From the NCBI RefSeq assembly GCF_000330725.2, contig NZ_AMZY02000004.1:62001-126000 (forward strand): DNA of 64,000 nucleotides, in the 5' to 3' direction. Under the pieces are notes generated by a model, which worked only from the letters and a program-made list of their open reading frames with translations, was not told the origin of the DNA and did not search any database. Both the position numbers and the translations under genes were made by a program. The DNA is from Mariniradius saccharolyticus AK6. GTDB lineage: Bacteria; Bacteroidota; Bacteroidia; Cytophagales; Cyclobacteriaceae. Positions 42,589 to 51,875 of this stretch are shown here, one piece after another (position 1 is the first letter of the stretch; each line of letters opens with the position of its first letter).

Positions 42589-43410
42589 ATGTCTGTCCAC
42601 AATTCGTCCAATATCAAGAGAATCACAACCCACATACTTCAGGAAATGAAGATGCGGGGTGAAAAGATATCCATGCTCACGGCCTATGATTTTTCGATGG
42701 CAGGCATTATCGATAGCGCAGGAATCGATATCATCTTGGTCGGCGACTCCGCCTCCAATGTGATGGCCGGACATGAGACGACCCTGCCGATCACTTTGGA
42801 CCAAATGATCTACCATGCCACTTCGGTGGTAAGAGGGGTAAAACGGGCATTCGTGGTTGTAGACATACCGTTTGGATCCTATCAGGGAAACAGCTCTGAA
42901 GCGCTCCGCTCCGCCATCAGAATCATGAAAGAATCCGGCGCCCACGCAGTGAAAGTAGAAGGCGGAGCAGAAATCAGGGAATCCGTGGTCAGAATCCTCA
43001 GTGCAGGCGTCCCCGTGATGGGGCATTTGGGTTTGACACCTCAGTCGATCTATAAATTCGGAACCTATACCGTACGCGCAAAAGAAGAAGCCGAAGCCAA
43101 AAAACTCCTGGATGACGCCAAACTCCTAGAAGAATGTGGCTGCTTTGCGATTGTATTGGAAAAAATCCCAGCAGCCCTCGCCAAGCAAGTCGCTGAGACA
43201 GTTCAAATCCCTGTAATTGGAATCGGGGCGGGTCCCTATGTAGATGGGCAAGTGCTCGTTGTCCATGATATGCTCGGTATCAACCAAGAATTCAAACCAA
43301 GGTTCCTCCGGCAATACGCAAACCTACAGTCTATCATGACAGAAGCCGTGCAGGGTTATATTAAAGACGTAAAGTCCAAATCTTTTCCATCTGAAAAGGA
43401 AAGTTATTGA
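42589..43410 (+). CDS. panB: 3-methyl-2-oxobutanoate hydroxymethyltransferase (pantothenate synthesis)
   Basis: Makes ketopantoate from 2-oxoisovalerate and 5,10-methylene-THF. A 273-residue TIM-barrel enzyme with the family features '[33 protein letters not shown]', '[15 protein letters not shown]', 'AVKVEGG' and '[12 protein letters not shown]'. Its glycine/lysine motif and metal-binding Asp residues are in place. It follows the PyrR-like gene after 6 bases, and its stop overlaps the end of the convergent FG-GAP gene by 7 bases. Confidence 0.93.
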   Translation: MSVHNSSNIKRITTHILQEMKMRGEKISMLTAYDFSMAGIIDSAGIDIILVGDSASNVMAGHETTLPITLDQMIYHATSVVRGVKRAFVVVDIPFGSYQGNSSEALRSAIRIMKESGAHAVKVEGGAEIRESVVRILSAGVPVMGHLGLTPQSIYKFGTYTVRAKEEAEAKKLLDDAKLLEECGCFAIVLEKIPAALAKQVAETVQIPVIGIGAGPYVDGQVLVVHDMLGINQEFKPRFLRQYANLQSIMTEAVQGYIKDVKSKSFPSEKESY

Positions 43411-45512
43411 TTGACCCAGATTTTGCGGGTGATCCGATCCCCTTCCACGCTTTCTATTTGAATCAGGTACAATCCCGGTGCAATGAATGGATATTGAATC
43501 TGTACGGGCCGATTCGCTATCATTTCTATATCCTCCATCAAGATCTGTCCGAGGCTGTTGATCAACCTTGCTTTTGAAGTTTTTGATGCCACGATGAAAA
43601 ATTCCCCCTGATTTGGATTGGGGTATACTTTTGTGAGAAAATCACGGCTGGACGGATTGTCGCCCGTGGATTTCAAATATTCCAAACCTCCCGCTGTATT
43701 TCCCAATACCAAATCGTGGCTATTGCCAAAGGCAGCAGCTATCGAACTGATCCATGTACTTCGACTCAATCGGGTAGGAACCTTTTCCCCTTGTCCCAAA
43801 TCCAACTGTACGGGAAAATTCTCTGCGCTGCCCATAAAATCCCGAATAAGACGCAACTCGCCATTTTGGTCCACAAGGTATAAGGAAGGCTCAGGACCTT
43901 GTATGACATGGACAGACAGGTTGCGTCGTGCAGGATTATCCGACAGTCCAAGGAAATTCCGCTCCAACAATTCCAAGCTTATACTTTCTCCGCGAACGAC
44001 CTCGAAAAGCACCAACTCCCCCGTTTGCCTTGCCAAAAGCAGATAATCTTTTCCCTTGTAGGCAAACGGCTCGACATGGTCCAAAGTCCTTATGCCCGTG
44101 CCGGGGAAAACAAGCTCCTGCATTTGGTCCTGAATGGCATTTTCACCGACCCAAACCCTCCTTTGGAGAAGGCCGGCGACCGTATCAATGCCTGATATCC
44201 AATACTCCCTGCCTCCTTGGCCTTTTACATACTCGAAATACTGCAACTCCAACAAATCCCATGCAGACATTCCCAAATAATCCATTTCCGCCAAAACCCA
44301 GTCATTTCCCTTTATATCAAGACGATATGCCAGGCCGACAACTTTTCCGTTCCACTTTGAATTTGCCGTGACAATCAGCGTTCCGTCTTCCTTCACCCCC
44401 TTGAAAAAGGGCCGTGAACTTTCCCCCAAATCCAACATCTGGTCCTGCAAAAACGGGCTGTAAACAGCTGACTTGGTTCCAAAACGCGGAAGAACAAAGA
44501 TATTTTGTGAAAAATCGGCTTGAAATATCACCGATATCTCGGAAGTATTGCTGCTCACGATCAATTCTGCCCGGTCCAAAAAAGCGGTGTGAAAAATCGG
44601 GAACTGCGGCAGCGGTCCGTAGCCAGGAAGCTCTTGGGAAAAGGACTCAAAAACCGGATCGTTGTTGCTGCCAAGGTTTGGAAGAAAATACAGGCTGCCG
44701 CATTCGTCCCTTCCCAAAAGTAGATCACGAATCCCGTCCCCATCAAAATCCTCAAACAGGATCGAATGCCCGCCCGCATGTTGGACTCGTTTGTTTTCGT
44801 CAAGCCTCGCGAAAGGTACTCCCAAGCAAGAAATCCCAAAGCTAAAGGCACCGCAACCACAAAACTCAAAACCTCCCCAATGGCTTTCGGGAAATGCAAA
44901 ACCGTCCACGTCGGCTTGCCCTTTGCGCTCCAGGCTGGTATTTCTGTAGTATTCGAGATAATCACCCGAGGCAAAATTGAAGGTAACGATATCCAGGTCG
45001 CCGTCTCCATCCAAGTCAGTAACCAAAGGAATATCGAGGTTATTTGCCTGGAGATTGGAGCCGTTGTCCAAGCGGAGAAAATTCTGGGCAAGCGTCCACT
45101 GCGGCTTGCTGGCACCGCTTGGGCTGCTATTTCGGTAGACTTTTATGCCGAAAGGACTGGAAGTGAAAATGTCCATTTTCCCATCTCCATCAAAATCCCG
45201 AAGGACCAAAAAACCGCTGATATCAGACGGAAAAGAATAGGCCAATCCTGCGCGGAAATTGAATGACTCATTGTTTTTTGAAAAGACCAACACCCGTCGC
45301 GAATTGATGTCCCAAACGATCCACTCTTCAGTTCCATCCCCATCGAGGTCCATTTGCTGAAACTGGGCCGCATTGATACCAACGGCAAACGGCATTGGTA
45401 CTTGTTCACCATCAACAGAAATCGAAACTCCCTCACCAAAAGTAAAAACCTGCTGCGCCCAAGCGGGAAGACTCATGCAAAAAACCAAAATGTACAAATA
45501 GAATGTTCTCAC
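43404..45512 (-). CDS. Secreted FG-GAP/VCBS repeat protein with T9SS sorting domain
   Basis: A 702-residue surface or secreted protein. A signal peptide ends at AWAQQ (about residue 19). FG-GAP propeller repeats carry calcium-binding motifs [34 protein letters not shown] and [11 protein letters not shown] (residues 50-300). The C-terminus (last about 75 residues, [13 protein letters not shown]...[11 protein letters not shown]...KIWVNQ) is the Por-secretion/T9SS type A sorting domain, which directs export by the type IX system. Ligand unknown. It is transcribed away from murF with 94 bases between. Confidence 0.88.
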   Translation of the reverse strand: MRTFYLYILVFCMSLPAWAQQVFTFGEGVSISVDGEQVPMPFAVGINAAQFQQMDLDGDGTEEWIVWDINSRRVLVFSKNNESFNFRAGLAYSFPSDISGFLVLRDFDGDGKMDIFTSSPFGIKVYRNSSPSGASKPQWTLAQNFLRLDNGSNLQANNLDIPLVTDLDGDGDLDIVTFNFASGDYLEYYRNTSLERKGQADVDGFAFPESHWGGFEFCGCGAFSFGISCLGVPFARLDENKRVQHAGGHSILFEDFDGDGIRDLLLGRDECGSLYFLPNLGSNNDPVFESFSQELPGYGPLPQFPIFHTAFLDRAELIVSSNTSEISVIFQADFSQNIFVLPRFGTKSAVYSPFLQDQMLDLGESSRPFFKGVKEDGTLIVTANSKWNGKVVGLAYRLDIKGNDWVLAEMDYLGMSAWDLLELQYFEYVKGQGGREYWISGIDTVAGLLQRRVWVGENAIQDQMQELVFPGTGIRTLDHVEPFAYKGKDYLLLARQTGELVLFEVVRGESISLELLERNFLGLSDNPARRNLSVHVIQGPEPSLYLVDQNGELRLIRDFMGSAENFPVQLDLGQGEKVPTRLSRSTWISSIAAAFGNSHDLVLGNTAGGLEYLKSTGDNPSSRDFLTKVYPNPNQGEFFIVASKTSKARLINSLGQILMEDIEMIANRPVQIQYPFIAPGLYLIQIESVEGDRITRKIWVNQ

Positions 45513-45606
45513 AAATCAAACAGGGCTTGGCGTACCAAATTAAACGAATGGACTGATAAAAGATGTTCCGCCTTTCCGTTAATTTTAGCCTGCGATTTTG
45601 ACAGCT

Positions 45607-46905
45607 ATGAACATCCCAAACCTCTACCAGTATTTTCTCCAGTCAACGGGCGTAAGCACGGATACCCGAAAAATCAATCCCGGGAATATCTTTTTTGCAC
45701 TCAAGGGACCAAATTTTAACGCCAATGACTTCGCTTCGAAGGCCTTGGAAATTGGAGCGGCCTTGGTTGTAGTCGATGAGGAGCGGGTAGTTCCACCGGG
45801 AGACGAACGCTATTTTCTTGTAGCGGATGCCTTGACTGCCTTGCAGCAGCTAGCAAACCACCATCGACACCAACTCCAAATCCCAATCATCGGACTTACA
45901 GGAAGCAATGGAAAAACCACTTCCAAAGAACTCCTGAACGCGGTACTCAGCCGCAAATATAAAACCACCGCCACGCAGGGCAATCTAAACAACCATATCG
46001 GCGTGCCCCTGACCTTGCTCACGATCGGAAAAGACAGCGAGATCGCCATCATCGAAATGGGCGCCAACAAACAGGGTGACATCAAGGAACTCTGCGATAT
46101 CGCGGAACCGACCCACGGATTCATAACCAATATCGGCAAAGCACATCTCGAAGGAATGGGTGGGCCGGAAGGTGTCCTGAAAACAAAAACCGAACTCTAT
46201 CAGCATCTGCGGGAAAACAAAGGAACCGTATTTATCAATACGGCCGACCCGATTCTTTCGAACATGATCAAGCGGTTTGAAAACCCTGTCCTGTATCCGT
46301 CCAAAGGGGATTATTGCGAAGTGTCTTTCGTTGAAGCTAATCCCTTCGTAAGTTTTAAAGTGGAAAATGATGACACGGTCCACCAAAGTTCCCTGATCGG
46401 AGAATACAACTTTGGCAACATCGCAACGGCGCTAACTGTGGGAAAATATTTCGGCGTACCACTCCGGGAGGCTGTAAAGGGCGTAGTCCAATATGTGCCT
46501 GCCAACATGCGCTCCCAACTCATGGAAAAACGCAGCAACCTGATCATCCTCGACGCCTACAATGCCAATCCATCCAGCATGGAGGTGGCTATCAAGACTT
46601 TTGCCTCGATGAACAGGAAGAAACACAAGATGGTAATCTTGGGGGATATGTTTGAACTGGGTGAACATACCGAAGCAGAGCATCAAAAAATCGGCGAAAT
46701 TCTTTCCCAATTCGCATTCGACAAAATCTGCCTTACCGGAAAACACATGCAGGCCGCCCTGTCCAAGGCTCCGATCTCCACGCTGTATTTCCCGGATCCG
46801 TTTTCCTTCCGCAATTGGCTGCAGGATTCCAAACTGGAGGATTACCAAATCCTTATCAAAGGCAGCCGCGGCATGAAGCTTGAAACCTTGGTGGATTTTA
46901 TCTGA
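45607..46905 (+). CDS. murF: UDP-N-acetylmuramoyl-tripeptide--D-alanyl-D-alanine ligase
   Basis: Last cytoplasmic step of the peptidoglycan precursor. The 432-residue protein begins at ATG 45607 (MNIPNLYQYF). The ATP-grasp-like Mur ligase motifs are visible: P-loop GLTGSNGKTTSKE (about residue 100), ITNIGKAHLEGMGG, 'NFGNIATALTVGKYFGVPL' and 'DAYNANPSSMEVAI'. The C-terminal domain 'MVILGDMFELGEHTEAEHQKI' completes it. It lies outside any dcw cluster here. A longer frame with a TTG start 9 bases upstream is possible but less likely. Confidence 0.93.
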   Translation: MNIPNLYQYFLQSTGVSTDTRKINPGNIFFALKGPNFNANDFASKALEIGAALVVVDEERVVPPGDERYFLVADALTALQQLANHHRHQLQIPIIGLTGSNGKTTSKELLNAVLSRKYKTTATQGNLNNHIGVPLTLLTIGKDSEIAIIEMGANKQGDIKELCDIAEPTHGFITNIGKAHLEGMGGPEGVLKTKTELYQHLRENKGTVFINTADPILSNMIKRFENPVLYPSKGDYCEVSFVEANPFVSFKVENDDTVHQSSLIGEYNFGNIATALTVGKYFGVPLREAVKGVVQYVPANMRSQLMEKRSNLIILDAYNANPSSMEVAIKTFASMNRKKHKMVILGDMFELGEHTEAEHQKIGEILSQFAFDKICLTGKHMQAALSKAPISTLYFPDPFSFRNWLQDSKLEDYQILIKGSRGMKLETLVDFI

Positions 46906-46950
46906 TCCCCAAATAGGTATGGAGATTTTGCTATCTAACTTGGGTGCAAA

Positions 46951-47832
46951 TCAAATACCCAACAACTTAATTCGGTATTCTTTCGGAGTACTCCCCCCAA
47001 GTTTCCGAAAAGTCCTGTTGAAATAAGATAGATTCTGAAATCCAACCTGAAATGCGATCTGGGAAATTGACAAGTCAGTTTCCAGGAGGAGTTGGCAGGC
47101 TTGCTGAATGCGGATTTGGTTGAGAAATTCCGTGAAGGTTTTGCCCGTTCGTTCCTTGAAAAACCGGCAAAAAGCTTCTTTACTCATGATTGCGACATCG
47201 GCGACCTCCTGAAGCTGAACATTCCGGTGGCTTTGAGCCAAAATGAAGGACATGACCTGCGCCATTCTTTTCCCCTCGGACTCAGTAAAATCCCGCAATG
47301 GTGTCAGCCTGTTAAGCAAACGGAGGCTTTTGGAATCCTGTAGACGCTGTAAAATCCCAAAGGTGGCCATCAACCTATCCCAACCTTGTTTGGAATCAAA
47401 AACCCTGAGTTGCTCTCCAACCAATTCCTTGATTCCTCCCTCCAAAGCATAGCAACCCTTGGTCTGGTGAAGCCATTGTTGCAAAGGAAAAAATTCAGTT
47501 ACTTCCCACACGCCCTTTCCCAAGGCCTCAAAATCAAAAAAAAGGGTGTGCCCTAAAGAAAGTTTGTCGCTTTGCGGGTCAAAATATTCAGGATCTGACC
47601 TGAAGACGTGGGGCATATTGGCAGAAAACAAAAACACATCCCCAGGTTCAAATCGCCCCAAATAATCCCCGACCATCAACTGCCCCCTTCCTTCCAAAAT
47701 CATAGTCAACTGCCATTCGGGATGCTGGTGCAGTTTGTCGTAGAAATGCTTTTCAGCATCCACCTGGAAGCGCACGAACTCCTTGCTGGATTTTGGGATT
47801 TTAAAGGGAATTACTTTACTACCCATTTGCAT
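46951..47832 (-). CDS. AraC-family transcriptional regulator
   Basis: A 293-residue regulator with an N-terminal cupin ligand domain (about residues 20-110, 'WQLTMILEGRGQLMVGDYLGRFEPGDVFLFSANMPHVF') and a C-terminal double helix-turn-helix (about 195-290, 'VADVAIMSKEAFCRFFKERTGKTFTEFLN' and 'ISQIAFQVGFQNLSYFNRTFRKLGGSTPKEYR'). It is divergent from the hydroxyproline-type genes and presumably activates them. A 13-bp inverted repeat lies in the shared promoter. I chose the ATG at 47832 (ATG 47826 also possible); the frame extends to a TTG at 47880. Confidence 0.88.
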   Translation of the reverse strand: MQMGSKVIPFKIPKSSKEFVRFQVDAEKHFYDKLHQHPEWQLTMILEGRGQLMVGDYLGRFEPGDVFLFSANMPHVFRSDPEYFDPQSDKLSLGHTLFFDFEALGKGVWEVTEFFPLQQWLHQTKGCYALEGGIKELVGEQLRVFDSKQGWDRLMATFGILQRLQDSKSLRLLNRLTPLRDFTESEGKRMAQVMSFILAQSHRNVQLQEVADVAIMSKEAFCRFFKERTGKTFTEFLNQIRIQQACQLLLETDLSISQIAFQVGFQNLSYFNRTFRKLGGSTPKEYRIKLLGI

Positions 47833-47887
47833 TTTTGCGTCTAAAGTCAATCCAGAATTGCCTACTGCCAAATCGAACAATTCATTT

Positions 47888-47948
47888 TTGGTATAATATT
47901 AATCGATTTGAATAATTCAAAAATATATTCAAGTCAATATTGTACCAA
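47888..47948. promoter_or_regulatory. Inverted repeat, candidate AraC operator
   Basis: TTGGTATAATATT (47888-47900) and AATATTGTACCAA (47936-47948) are complementary in 12 of 13 positions; centres are 48 bases apart, about 4.5 helical turns. The second arm overlaps a minus-strand promoter for the regulator: TTGG at 47945-47948, a 20-base gap and TATTTTTG (47918-47925). On the plus strand TAATTTTG (47990-47997), an exact -7 match without a good -33, lies 20 bases before the deaminase ATG, fitting an activator-dependent promoter. Confidence 0.6.
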
Positions 47949-47989
47949 TAAACCCCAATTGGGTGCGGGACTGGGAGACAGGACTGAGC

Positions 47990-47997
47990 TAATTTTG
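47990..47997 (+). promoter_or_regulatory. -7 element of the deaminase gene
   Basis: TAATTTTG matches TAnnTTTG exactly, 20 bases before the ATG at 48017. No TTTG/TTG sits at the normal -33 distance, which fits dependence on an activator. Confidence 0.5.
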
Positions 47998-48016
47998 ATA
48001 AAAAAAAATAGAAACT

Positions 48017-48907
48017 ATGAACTGGCAAGGCGTATTTCCGGCAGTGACGACCAAGTTCCACTCTGATGGAAGCTTGGACATGCCGTTGTTTTTCAAAAAC
48101 CTAAATGCTCAACTTGAAGCCGGCGTCCACGGCATCATTCTCGGCGGCACGCTCGGAGAATCTTCAGTACTCAATTTGGAAGAGAAAATCCAGCTGACAA
48201 CTCAGACCGTAAAGTACATAAATGGACGAGTACCGGTGGTACTCAACATTGCCGAGGGAGCGACCAGAGATGCCATCTTCTGGGCGCAGAAAGCTGAAGA
48301 AATGGGCGCTTCCGGACTGATGCTTCTCCCTCCCATGCGCTATGCTGCGGATGCGCGGGAGACAGTGACTTATTTCAAAGACGTTGCAAAGAACACCAGC
48401 CTTCCCATCATGATCTACAACAATCCGGTGGATTACAAGACTTTGGTGACTTTGTCTATGTTTGAGGAATTGACTTCCATCCCCAATATCCAAGCTGTAA
48501 AGGAATCCACACGGGACATTTCCAACGTCACCCGGATGAGGAACCTGTTTGGCGATAGGTTTAAAATTCTCTGCGGGGTAGATACCCTTGCAATGGAAGA
48601 ACTGCTCATGGGCGCTGACGGCTGGGTAGCCGGATTGGTCTGTGCCTTTCCGAAAGAAACCGTGGCCGTATACAACCTTTGCAAAGCAGGTAAAACCGAA
48701 GCAGCGCTTAAAATCTACCGTTGGTTCCTGCCCTTATTGGAACTCGATATCCATCCAAAACTGGTACAATACATCAAATTGGCTGAGCAAATGGCTGGAA
48801 TCGGATCTGAGTACGTACGTGCGCCAAGACTTACTCTCATCGGGGAAGAGCGGGTAAAAATCGAGAACATCATCAAGCAGGGTTTGGAGCACAGGCCGAA
48901 GATTTGA
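48017..48907 (+). CDS. DapA-family lyase, probable 1-pyrroline-4-hydroxy-2-carboxylate deaminase
   Basis: A 296-residue class I aldolase-fold enzyme. The DapA motif GGTLGESSVLNLEEK is at residues 42-56, Tyr134 lies in IMIYNNP, and the Schiff-base Lys162 is in AVKESTRD. The DapA superfamily includes dihydrodipicolinate synthase and deaminases. Here the neighbours (2,5-dioxopentanoate-type dehydrogenase and hydroxyproline epimerase) point to the hydroxyproline pathway: deamination to 2-oxoglutarate semialdehyde. L-2-keto-3-deoxyarabonate dehydratase is the main alternative. An AraC gene diverges upstream. Confidence 0.78.
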   Translation: MNWQGVFPAVTTKFHSDGSLDMPLFFKNLNAQLEAGVHGIILGGTLGESSVLNLEEKIQLTTQTVKYINGRVPVVLNIAEGATRDAIFWAQKAEEMGASGLMLLPPMRYAADARETVTYFKDVAKNTSLPIMIYNNPVDYKTLVTLSMFEELTSIPNIQAVKESTRDISNVTRMRNLFGDRFKILCGVDTLAMEELLMGADGWVAGLVCAFPKETVAVYNLCKAGKTEAALKIYRWFLPLLELDIHPKLVQYIKLAEQMAGIGSEYVRAPRLTLIGEERVKIENIIKQGLEHRPKI

Positions 48908-49048
48908 TACCTACGAAAGTTACGATTAAAGACTTGGCATAAGCATCATGCGATCTAAAGTCGCTCTTATCCCCATTCAACTCAAATTTCTTTGACGTTG
49001 GGTTTGGGATGATTACCTTATGACCGATTAAATTTTCTCTCCTTCCAT

Positions 49049-50494
49049 ATGAACCTAGACCAAATCTTCCGATCTGCCCAAGAGGCGTTCCTATTCTACA
49101 AAAATGTAACCGGAAAAGAAAAAGGTACTTTCCTTCGCAAAATCGCGGATGGGCTCGAGTCTGTTAAAGCGGATTTGATCCCATTGGCTGCACGCGAGTC
49201 TAACCTGCCCGAAGGTAGGATCACAGGCGAACTAGGGAGAACGGTGGGCCAGATTAGGCTTTTCGCCAATTTGGTGGAAGAAGGAAGTTGGGTGGAAGCA
49301 ACCATTGATCACGCCGACCCAAGCAGAAGCCCGATTCCCAAACCGGATATCCGGAGGTTTTTGACACCACTCGGGCCGGTGGTAGTATTTGGTGCCAGCA
49401 ACTTCCCCCTGGCATTTTCAACGGCAGGAGGTGACACCATCTCGGCATTAGCCGCAGGGTGTCCAGTGGTCTACAAGGCTCACCCTGCACATCCCGATAC
49501 TTCCCTTTTGGTAGGCAAGGTAATCCAAAGGGCCATTCAGGATTCCGCATTTCCAGAGGGAATTTTTACGCACGTAGTCGGAGGAATCGCAGAGGGACAA
49601 GCCTTGGTACAGCATCCATTCGCCAAAGCGGTAGCCTTCACCGGCTCACACAGGGGTGGGATGGCATTGTTTGAGTTAGCTAGCAGAAGACCTGAACCCA
49701 TCCCCGTCTATGCCGAAATGGGCTCTGTAAATCCGATTTTTACTTTTGAAAAAAAACTGGAAAAGGATATCACCGGCTACGCCAAGTCATTTATCGCTTC
49801 GCTTACATTGGGTGTCGGTCAATTCTGTACCAACCCTGGATTGATTTTCGTCCCAAGATCACAGGAAGCTGCTTTTTCTGCTGCCATTAAGGCCGAATTG
49901 GAAGAGATCGCCGCGGCACCCATGCTGCATGAAGGCATCGCTTCGGCCTATTATGATGCCCTGCAATATCTCCAAAGTCGACATGAACTCGAATGGGTGA
50001 AAGTAGCCGCCGCAAAAGACCTCATCAAGGGTCATCCGGCATTGGCAAAGATCAAAGCGACAGATTGGCTGAGCGACAACAAATTCCAAGAGGAAGTCTT
50101 TGGTTCCTTTGCCTTGATGGTTGTGTACGAATCGGAGTCCGATCTGATGGAAGTCGCACAAAAACTTCATGGCCAATTGACGATCACCATTTGGGCTGAG
50201 TTGAGCGAACTGACCGATAAGCTTTACCTCATCAATTTATTGGAAGAAAAATGCGGGCGTATGCTCTATAAAGGAGTGCCAACCGGAGTCGAAGTCGGAT
50301 ACGCAATGCAACATGGCGGACCTTATCCGTCCACTACGGATAGCCGCAGTACCTCCGTCGGAGTACATGCCATCAAGCGCTTTGTACGTCCGATCGCGTT
50401 CCAAGACATGCCGGAAATCCTTCTCCCCGATGCACTTCGTGACGACAATCCGTTACAGATCTGGCGAATGGTCGATGGGAAATGGGGGAAATAA
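49049..50494 (+). CDS. Aldehyde dehydrogenase, probable 2-oxoglutarate semialdehyde dehydrogenase
   Basis: An ALDH-superfamily enzyme of 481 residues that oxidises 2,5-dioxopentanoate to 2-oxoglutarate with NAD(P). Motifs: 'PLGPVVVFGASNFPLAFSTAGGDTISALAAGCPVVYKAHPAHP' (cofactor), VAFTGSHRGG, and the catalytic Glu region AEMGSVNP, which is typical of the KGSADH subgroup. The catalytic Cys is Cys260 (GQFCTNPG). A weak promoter-like pair (TTTG 49003-49006, TAAATTTT 49029-49036, 22-base gap) lies just upstream. It sits 141 bases after the DapA-family gene. Confidence 0.86.
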   Translation: MNLDQIFRSAQEAFLFYKNVTGKEKGTFLRKIADGLESVKADLIPLAARESNLPEGRITGELGRTVGQIRLFANLVEEGSWVEATIDHADPSRSPIPKPDIRRFLTPLGPVVVFGASNFPLAFSTAGGDTISALAAGCPVVYKAHPAHPDTSLLVGKVIQRAIQDSAFPEGIFTHVVGGIAEGQALVQHPFAKAVAFTGSHRGGMALFELASRRPEPIPVYAEMGSVNPIFTFEKKLEKDITGYAKSFIASLTLGVGQFCTNPGLIFVPRSQEAAFSAAIKAELEEIAAAPMLHEGIASAYYDALQYLQSRHELEWVKVAAAKDLIKGHPALAKIKATDWLSDNKFQEEVFGSFALMVVYESESDLMEVAQKLHGQLTITIWAELSELTDKLYLINLLEEKCGRMLYKGVPTGVEVGYAMQHGGPYPSTTDSRSTSVGVHAIKRFVRPIAFQDMPEILLPDALRDDNPLQIWRMVDGKWGK

Positions 50495-50748
50495 GGATAG
50501 AGGGTAGAAGTACGAAGGTAGAAGTTAGAGACAAGTCAGCAGATTCAAGCCTTATGGTTTGAGGGATGATAAGACAGACTCCTCACCTTCCAACAGTAAA
50601 AAACGAGATGATTGCCTGCGTCAATCTAGGGCTTGCGATTCTCGTGTAGGCAAATAACCTTGCAGCATTCCAAACCTTTCAACCTTGAAACCTGATCAAA
50701 ACTGATCCCAATCTTCCAATTTTCAATTCAACCAATCCCTTTTCACCC
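50495..50748. repeat. Low-complexity intergenic text between dehydrogenase and epimerase genes
   Basis: 254 gene-free bases. They start with GTAGAAGTACGAAGGTAGAA-type words and end in pyrimidine words (CCAAACCTTTCAACCTTGAA). No coding frame or regulatory signal was recognised, apart from its resemblance to other intergenic stretches of the window (23198-23732, 39673-39777). Confidence 0.5.
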
Positions 50749-51753
50749 ATGCCTTCCAGACATACTTTCTCCTGCATCGATGCACATACCTGTGGCAATC
50801 CAGTAAGGGTTGTCTCGGGGGGAGTCCCTTTTCTAAAGGGGAACAGCATGCTCGAAAAACGCCAGTATTTCCTTGAAAACCTGGATTGGATACGGACAGG
50901 GCTCATGTTTGAGCCACGGGGACATGATATGATGTCTGGCTCGATGCTGTTTCCACCGCACGACCCGGAAAATGATTTTGCGGTATTGTTTATCGAAACC
51001 TCGGGATGTTTGCCGATGTGCGGTCATGGCACGATTGGCACGATCACGGTCGCGATTGAGGAAGGCTTGATTCATCCAAAGACTCCCGGCTTTCTCCGCA
51101 TGGAAGCACCGGCAGGGTTGGTTTTGGTCGAGTACAAGCAGGAAAGCAAAAAGGTCAAATCCGTGAAGCTTACGAATGTTAGAAGCTATCTAGCAGCGGA
51201 AGGCCTGGAAATCGAAATCGAGGAACTGGGAAAACTGACCGTAGACGTGGCCTATGGCGGGAATTTTTACTGCATCGTCGATCCACAGGAAAACTTCGCC
51301 GGATTGGAGCATTATAAAGCGGAGCAGCTGATTTCATTGGCGAGAAACCTACGGCAAGAAATGAACAAACGCTACGACTTTGTCCATCCCGAGCATGAAA
51401 AAATCAGGGGGCTATCCCATGTGCTTTGGACGGGAAAGACCATCGACCCAACAAGCACCGCAAGAAATGCGGTTTTCTACGGTGACAAAGCCATTGACCG
51501 CTCCCCATGTGGGACGGGCACTTCCGCGCGCATGGCCCAATGGCATGCGAAAGGTTGGCTGAAACCCGGAGACGAATTCATCCACGAAAGCTTCATTGGG
51601 TCCAAATTCATCGGAAGAATCGAGCAGGTAACCGAAATCGCGGAAAAGCCTGCCATCGTGCCGAGCATAGAAGGCTGGGCAAAGGTCTACGGCTACAACA
51701 CGATCATCCTTGATGACGACGATCCTTATGTGCATGGTTTTCAGGTGATTTAG
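50749..51753 (+). CDS. Proline racemase family protein, probable 4-hydroxyproline 2-epimerase
   Basis: A 334-residue cofactor-independent epimerase that interconverts trans-4-hydroxy-L-proline and cis-4-hydroxy-D-proline. The two catalytic cysteines of the racemase family are present: Cys91 (LPMCGHGTIG) and Cys254 (SPCGTGTSARMA). Two cysteines in a one-base mechanism fit the hydroxyproline epimerase and proline racemase types; trans-3-hydroxyproline dehydratases lack one of them. Cofactor-free racemase function with the flanking genes supports a hydroxyproline role. No oxidase for the D-isomer lies in this cluster. Confidence 0.82.
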   Translation: MPSRHTFSCIDAHTCGNPVRVVSGGVPFLKGNSMLEKRQYFLENLDWIRTGLMFEPRGHDMMSGSMLFPPHDPENDFAVLFIETSGCLPMCGHGTIGTITVAIEEGLIHPKTPGFLRMEAPAGLVLVEYKQESKKVKSVKLTNVRSYLAAEGLEIEIEELGKLTVDVAYGGNFYCIVDPQENFAGLEHYKAEQLISLARNLRQEMNKRYDFVHPEHEKIRGLSHVLWTGKTIDPTSTARNAVFYGDKAIDRSPCGTGTSARMAQWHAKGWLKPGDEFIHESFIGSKFIGRIEQVTEIAEKPAIVPSIEGWAKVYGYNTIILDDDDPYVHGFQVI

Positions 51754-51875
51754 ATAGAATAGCAGTGAGAGCCAAGAACCTAGATTCTGAATTGATTAAC
51801 TCAAAATGGACTTGCACGCATGAAAATTGAACGATCCAGTTGCCGAGGGCATTTTGGGAATATCCATTTCTTTAA

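Noticed and set aside
48017-48907. dapA (dihydrodipicolinate synthase) for lysine
   Set aside because: The active-site residues fit the whole superfamily, but the neighbours (semialdehyde dehydrogenase, epimerase, AraC) point to hydroxyproline catabolism.
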